Shown: in pieces, positions 59,930-64,000 of the stretch | Numbering within the stretch: the first letter of the stretch is position 1 | Layout of the letters: the number at the start of each line of letters is the position of its first letter | Assembly (NCBI RefSeq): GCF_023718305.1 | Contig: NZ_QEYO01000002.1 | Span: 1-64,000, forward strand | From: Gramella sp. AN32 | GTDB taxonomy: Bacteria; Bacteroidota; Bacteroidia; Flavobacteriales; Flavobacteriaceae | Direction: 5' to 3' | Length of the DNA stretch: 64,000 bases | The notes under the pieces: model-generated | Database searches by the model: none | Told to the model about the DNA's origin: nothing | The model's input: the letters and a program-made list of their open reading frames with translations, nothing else | Program-made: the position numbers and the translations under genes

Positions 59930-61183
59930 CTATTCAGTAAATTTTTTGAAGATTACGCAGGCATTATGACCACCAAAACCAAACGTATTGCTCATCACCA
60001 CGTTCACCTCTCTTTTCTGTGCTTTATTTAAAGTAAGATTAAGTTCAGGGTCGATATTTTCATCCTGATGTTCGTGATTAATGGTGGGGGGAACTATCCC
60101 ATATTTTATAGATAAAATCGCAGCAATAGCTTCAATCGCACCGGCAGCACCTAATAGATGACCGGTCATTGATTTTGTTGAATTGATATTGATATTCTTG
60201 GCATGATCACCAAATACTTTTGAAATTGCTTTTAATTCCGCTACATCTCCTAAAGGAGTTGAGGTTCCGTGAGTATTTATGGCATCCACGTCTTCCGGCT
60301 TTAATTCAGCATTTTTTAAGCAATTCTTCATCACTGCAACTACACCATCCCCTTCAGGATGTGGAGCAGTCATGTGATAAGCATCTGAAGATAGTCCGCC
60401 ACCAATAATTTCAGCGTAGATTTTGGCACCACGAGCTTTCGCATGCTCCAATTCTTCAAGTATTAGGGCACCGCTTCCTTCTCCAAGCACAAAACCATCC
60501 CGAGTTGCATCAAATGGCCTTGATGCTGTTTCCGGACTTTCATTTCTGGTTGATAGTGCATGCATGGCATTAAAGCCGCCCATTCCTGCAATGGTCACTG
60601 CAGCTTCAGAACCTCCTGAAACAATTACATCACAGAGGCCCAGTCGAATATTATTCAAGGCATCGATCATCGCATTCGCAGATGAAGCACAGGCTGAAAC
60701 TGTGGTATAATTTGCCCCCATAAACCCGTGCTTGATGGAGATATTGCCCGGGGCAATATCTGCTATCATTTTGGGAATAAAAAATGGGTTGAATCTGGGA
60801 GAACCATCTCCTTCTGCAAAATTGATCACCTCATTCTGGAATGTTTCCAGACCACCGATCCCCGCCCCCCAGATAACACCAACACGGTATTTATCTACAG
60901 TTTCGAGATCGATCCCTGAATCCTCAATAGCTTCGTCTGCAGATACCATGGCATACTGAGCGAACCTATCAAGTTTCCTGGCTTCCTTTCGATCGAAATG
61001 ATCGAGGGGATCAAAATTTTTGAGTTCACAGGCAAATTTAGTCTTGAACTTTTCAGTATTAAAATAAGTGATAGGAGCGCTACCACTTTTTCCCGAAATT
61101 AGTCCCTGCCAATATTCCTCAAGATTATTACCAATTGGGGTTAAGGCTCCAAGGCCCGTAACTACAACTCGCTTTAACTCCAT
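59930..61183 (-). CDS. fabF: 3-oxoacyl-ACP synthase II
   Basis: 417 residues. Active-site Cys in VSACASSANAM, and the two histidines in NTHGTSTPLGD and KSMTGHLLGAAGA. It extends fatty acids by condensing acyl-ACP with malonyl-ACP. Located between acpP (17-nt gap) and rnc (3-nt gap), the typical cluster that supplies fatty-acid synthesis and one RNase. Confidence 0.97.
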   Translation of the reverse strand: MELKRVVVTGLGALTPIGNNLEEYWQGLISGKSGSAPITYFNTEKFKTKFACELKNFDPLDHFDRKEARKLDRFAQYAMVSADEAIEDSGIDLETVDKYRVGVIWGAGIGGLETFQNEVINFAEGDGSPRFNPFFIPKMIADIAPGNISIKHGFMGANYTTVSACASSANAMIDALNNIRLGLCDVIVSGGSEAAVTIAGMGGFNAMHALSTRNESPETASRPFDATRDGFVLGEGSGALILEELEHAKARGAKIYAEIIGGGLSSDAYHMTAPHPEGDGVVAVMKNCLKNAELKPEDVDAINTHGTSTPLGDVAELKAISKVFGDHAKNININSTKSMTGHLLGAAGAIEAIAAILSIKYGIVPPTINHEHQDENIDPELNLTLNKAQKREVNVVMSNTFGFGGHNACVIFKKFTE

Positions 61184-61200
61184 ATGGTGTGTTGATTTTT

Positions 61201-61437
61201 TTATTTCTTAGCGTCTTCTATATACGAAACTGCCTGACCTACTGTAGCGATATTCTCCGCCTGATCATCTGGGATCTGGATATCAAATTCCTTTTCAAAT
61301 TCCATGATCAATTCTACAGTGTCTAGTGAATCCGCACCCAAGTCGTTAGTGAAGCTGGCTTCATTTACAACTTCGTTCTCGTCAACACCTAGTTTGTCCA
61401 CGATGATAGCTTTTACTCTTGATGCAATGTCTGACAT
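61201..61437 (-). CDS. acpP: Acyl carrier protein
   Basis: 78 residues. The phosphopantetheine Ser lies in [12 protein letters not shown], and the acidic helix II ([18 protein letters not shown]) is typical. Carries growing acyl chains. First gene of acpP-fabF-rnc; a TAttTTTG box lies 30 nt upstream. Confidence 0.98.
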
Positions 61438-61466
61438 AATTTATTATTTTAATTTTGATTAGGTGG

Positions 61467-61474
61467 CAAAAATA
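61467..61474 (-). promoter_or_regulatory. -7 box of the acpP-fabF-rnc operon (TAttTTTG)
   Basis: On the minus strand TATTTTTG (61474-61467) is a full consensus match 29 nt before the acpP ATG. No well-spaced TTG was found. Confidence 0.6.
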
Positions 61475-61584
61475 AAAAACTTTATTTTAAAACCGATTTT
61501 TACTACAAAAATGTGGATGTAATTTACATAAAAATCATTTAAAGACTTTAATTTTACTTCCTAATAAATGTTAAGAGCTTTATT

Positions 61585-62181
61585 TTGAACATCCCAACTT
61601 TACAGCCAAAAAAGAAATTAGTGATATTTGCCTCGGGCTCGGGCACCAATGCTGAAAATATTATCAAATATTTTCAGCATTCAAATAAAGCAGAGGTGGT
61701 CGCATTACTTTCCAACAAAAGAACCGCCGGAGCTTTAAAGCGGGCACATGACCTGGGAGTGAAACCACTTTTATTTGATAAGGAAGCATTTTATAATTCG
61801 CATGATGTCCTTAACTTATTAAAGGACATGCAACCCGATCTTATCATTCTTGCCGGTTTTCTCTGGCTGTTGCCCCCTGGGATACTTCAGCAATTTTCAG
61901 GAAAGATCATTAATATACATCCGGCATTGCTACCTTCTTATGGTGGAAAAGGAATGTATGGCAGTAAAGTTCATGAAGCAGTTATCGAAAATGGAGAAAA
62001 AGAAAGCGGGATCACTATTCATTATGTAAATGAAAATTATGATGAAGGAAAAATCATTTTTCAGTCGGTAGTTCAAATAGATAAAAATGATACTGCGGAA
62101 AGTCTTGCTCATAAAATTCACGAACAGGAATACGAACATTTTCCAAAGGTTATTCAACAAATCATAGAAGAAAAATTATAG
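61585..62181 (+). CDS. purN: Phosphoribosylglycinamide formyltransferase
   Basis: 198 residues from TTG 61585, the only start that gives the whole first strand (KKLVIFASGSGTNAENIIKY). Catalytic Asn-His-Asp: NIHPALLPSYGG and VNENYDEGKII. It formylates GAR in purine synthesis. Divergent from acpP. Its TAG stop overlaps the GTG of rnhA (TAGTG), so the two are translationally coupled. Confidence 0.94.
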   Translation: MNIPTLQPKKKLVIFASGSGTNAENIIKYFQHSNKAEVVALLSNKRTAGALKRAHDLGVKPLLFDKEAFYNSHDVLNLLKDMQPDLIILAGFLWLLPPGILQQFSGKIINIHPALLPSYGGKGMYGSKVHEAVIENGEKESGITIHYVNENYDEGKIIFQSVVQIDKNDTAESLAHKIHEQEYEHFPKVIQQIIEEKL

Positions 62182-62645
62182 TGTCACAAGCGCAAGTGCA
62201 TATTTATACCGATGGGGCCGCAAGAGGAAATCCCGGGCCCGGTGGATACGGAATTGTTATGGAATGGGTTGGTAAACCATATAAAAAAGAATTTTCAGAA
62301 GGATTTAAATTAACCACCAATAATCGTATGGAATTACTTGCGGTTATTAAGGCGCTAAAAAAATTAAAAAATCCTTTTACGGAAGTCCTGGTTTTTACAG
62401 ATTCTAAATATGTAGTAGATGCTGTAACCAAAGGCTGGGTTTTTGGTTGGGAGAAAAAATCTTTCGTAAATCGTAAAAATGCCGATCTATGGATAGAGTT
62501 TCTAAAGATTTACCGAAAACATAAGGTCCAGTTCAAATGGATCAAAGGGCATAATGATCATGCACAAAATGAAAGATGTGACGCGCTTGCCGTTGCAGCT
62601 TCAAAACTTAAAAACTTACCTCCAGATAAAGGTTATAAACCTTAA
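62181..62645 (+). CDS. rnhA: Ribonuclease HI
   Basis: 154 residues from GTG 62181. The catalytic Asp-Glu-Asp-Asp set lies in IYTDGAARGNPGPGG, NRMELLAVIKAL, FTDSKYVVDAV and HNDHAQNERCDALA. It cuts the RNA strand of RNA-DNA hybrids. Start overlaps the purN stop by one base. Confidence 0.95.
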   Translation: MSQAQVHIYTDGAARGNPGPGGYGIVMEWVGKPYKKEFSEGFKLTTNNRMELLAVIKALKKLKNPFTEVLVFTDSKYVVDAVTKGWVFGWEKKSFVNRKNADLWIEFLKIYRKHKVQFKWIKGHNDHAQNERCDALAVAASKLKNLPPDKGYKP

Positions 62646-62687
62646 AACAATATAGATTTACAGGTTTAGCGCTTGGAAAACAAACTG

Positions 62688-62695
62688 TATATTTG
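62688..62695 (+). promoter_or_regulatory. -7 box of the PfkB kinase gene (TAtaTTTG)
   Basis: TATATTTG (62688-62695) ends 22 nt before ATG 62718. It supports that start over the earlier in-frame ATG-like TTG. Confidence 0.6.
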
Positions 62696-62717
62696 CAGCG
62701 TAATTTTAAAAATTGTT

Positions 62718-63641
62718 ATGAGTAAATTATTGATCGTAGGAACCGTTGCTTTTGATGCTATCGAAACTCCATTTGGAAAAACAGATAAAATCCTTGGCGG
62801 TGCGGGTACTTACATCGGCCTTTCCGCTTCAAACTTTCATATAGACAGTGCAGTTGTTTCTGTTGTAGGTGATGATTTTCCGCAGGAATATCTTGATCTA
62901 ATGCAGAACAATAATATTAATATTGAGGGGATCGAAATTGTAAAAGGCGGAAAAACTTTTTTCTGGAGCGGGAAATATCATAATGATCTAAACACACGGG
63001 ATACCTTAGATACTCAGCTAAATGTACTGGCCGATTTCGATCCCGTTGTACCTGAAGAATTTAAAGATTCAGAATATGTGATGCTGGGGAACCTTCATCC
63101 TTTAGTACAGTTAAGTGTACTGGAGCAAGTTAAAAATCCTAAGCTGGTGGTTCTCGATACGATGAACTTTTGGATGGACCATACATTGAACGATCTTAAA
63201 AGAGTTATCTCAAAAGTTGATGTGATCGCCATTAATGACGAAGAAGCAAGGCAACTTTCCGGGGAATATTCCCTCGTAAAAGCGGCAAGGGAAATTTCCA
63301 AAATGGGACCGGCTTATGTAGTAATCAAAAAAGGGGAACACGGTGCATTATTATTCCATAAAAATGAGATCTTTTTTGCTCCGGCTTTACCATTAGAAGA
63401 AGTTTTTGATCCAACCGGTGCAGGAGATACCTTTGCAGGTGGCTTTATAGGTTATCTGGCAAAAACTGATGATATTTCTTTTGAAAACATGAAGAATGCT
63501 ATTATTTATGGTTCGAATCTCGCCTCGTTTTGCGTTGAAAAGTTTGGAACCGAAAGGATGCAGAATTTAACTTCGGAAGAAATAAAGAAGCGGTTGGATG
63601 AATTTCAGAAGTTAACAAAATTTGAAACAAACCATATTTAA
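62718..63641 (+). CDS. PfkB-family carbohydrate/nucleoside kinase
   Basis: 307 residues from ATG 62718. The N-terminal GGAGTYIGLSASNF and the C-terminal signature FDPTGAGDTFAGGFIG, with the catalytic Asp, define the PfkB family. Substrate unknown; adenosine- or ribokinase-like is possible. Sits between rnhA and purF, with its own promoter box and a terminator after it. Confidence 0.9.
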   Translation: MSKLLIVGTVAFDAIETPFGKTDKILGGAGTYIGLSASNFHIDSAVVSVVGDDFPQEYLDLMQNNNINIEGIEIVKGGKTFFWSGKYHNDLNTRDTLDTQLNVLADFDPVVPEEFKDSEYVMLGNLHPLVQLSVLEQVKNPKLVVLDTMNFWMDHTLNDLKRVISKVDVIAINDEEARQLSGEYSLVKAAREISKMGPAYVVIKKGEHGALLFHKNEIFFAPALPLEEVFDPTGAGDTFAGGFIGYLAKTDDISFENMKNAIIYGSNLASFCVEKFGTERMQNLTSEEIKKRLDEFQKLTKFETNHI

Positions 63642-63647
63642 ACCCAT

Positions 63648-63674
63648 GCCCTGTAATTTCAGGGCTTTTTTTTT
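63648..63674 (+). terminator. Terminator of the PfkB kinase gene
   Basis: GCCCTG (63648-63653) and CAGGGC (63660-63665) pair with a six-base loop and a nine-T run. Confidence 0.92.
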
Positions 63675-63707
63675 GACAAAACCCTAAAATCCTTTAGAGG
63701 AAAAATT

Positions 63708-64000
63708 ATGAGTGACGCTTTAAAACACGAATGTGGGATTGCCTTAGTGAGGCTCCTAAAACCTCTGAATTATTATAAAGAAAAATACGGTTCAGCCTAT
63801 TATGGGGTGAATAAAATGTATTTAATGATGGAAAAACAGCACAATCGCGGTCAGGATGGTGCAGGTTTTGCCAGTATAAAATTGAATACTGAAGCCGGGG
63901 AAAGATATATTAGCCGGATTCGTTCCAACCAGGCACAACCTATTCAGGATATTTTCGCCCAAATTAATGAAAGGATAAACGAAGAGATCCTTGAGCACCC
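63708..64000 (+). CDS. purF: Amidophosphoribosyltransferase, 5' part (cut by window end)
   Basis: The first 97 codons are visible and open to the window edge. MSDALKHECGIALVRLLKPL starts it, and KQHNRGQDGAGFASIK is the glutaminase-type N-terminal domain. The nucleophilic Cys is expected at residue 9, after an eight-residue leader that would be removed. It makes phosphoribosylamine from PRPP and glutamine in purine synthesis; purN lies nearby on the same strand. Confidence 0.9.
   Translation, partial: MSDALKHECGIALVRLLKPLNYYKEKYGSAYYGVNKMYLMMEKQHNRGQDGAGFASIKLNTEAGERYISRIRSNQAQPIQDIFAQINERINEEILEH

Overview
The window looks like chromosomal DNA of a marine-type member of the Flavobacteriaceae (Bacteroidota), near Gramella, Zunongwangia or Salegentibacter. 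That placement is inference from gene content: an IPExxxVDY protein next to pyruvate kinase, a complete Bat (aerotolerance) operon, DUF4382, DUF2490 and DUF1028 proteins, many SPII lipoproteins, and promoters with the Bacteroidota -7 motif TAnnTTTG, often 17-23 bp after a TTG. Shine-Dalgarno sequences are mostly absent and several genes start with TTG or GTG. Most of the window is densely packed housekeeping sequence with short gaps.

The first 1.5 kb is the accessory part. It has a possible gene tail, a HigB/HigA-type toxin-antitoxin pair with a palindrome upstream, direct repeats resembling the end of an IS21-type element, and a nested tRNA locus. In that locus an intact tRNA-Arg(CCU) sits inside the anticodon stem of a second, broken tRNA-Arg(UCU), on a 107-bp insert bounded by inverted repeats. 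From 1.5 to 14 kb come envelope and peptidase genes: DUF2490, DUF1028-TPR, a lipoprotein with a duplicated NPxHGxPGHxC motif, an M28 peptidase and an S9 peptidase joined to a cysteine desulfurase-like enzyme. Next are a trans-sulfuration enzyme, a DUF3298 lipoprotein, an ArsC/Spx-like protein and an EamA transporter.

From 14 to 28 kb are a thioesterase, a YheT-like hydrolase, the zero-gap operon yicC-gmk-nadD, a LysM/BON protein and gpsA. Two tandem lipoproteins share a C-terminal domain. Then come pheS with two coupled downstream genes, one a 58-residue membrane protein, cvpA, and a SulP transporter paired with a beta-carbonic anhydrase (probable bicarbonate uptake and interconversion). From 28 to 37.5 kb runs the minus-strand bat operon: MoxR ATPase, DUF58, a BatD-like two-membrane-segment protein, BatA, BatB, BatC, BatD, BatE.

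From 37.6 to 57 kb are DUF4382, an SDR/AlbA_2/phosphoesterase operon, an acyl-ACP desaturase, an ALDH7-type dehydrogenase, 3-hydroxyanthranilate dioxygenase and a lipid-anchored isoaspartyl peptidase. A GbsR/MarR-type regulator leads an RND efflux operon (adaptor, pump, outer-membrane factor). Thioredoxin, a YciI-like/CYTH/oxidoreductase operon and DNA polymerase IV follow. From 57 to 64 kb are pyruvate kinase, the acpP-fabF-rnc cluster, divergent purN-rnhA, a PfkB kinase and the start of purF.

Several intergenic spaces hold palindromic or repeated sequence that is more GC-rich than its surroundings, twice inside the loop of a long terminator-like inverted repeat. No CRISPR array, prophage or complete IS element was seen. 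The least explained items are the nested tRNA, the twin lipoproteins, the coupled small membrane protein after pheS, and the extra BatD-like protein in the bat operon.
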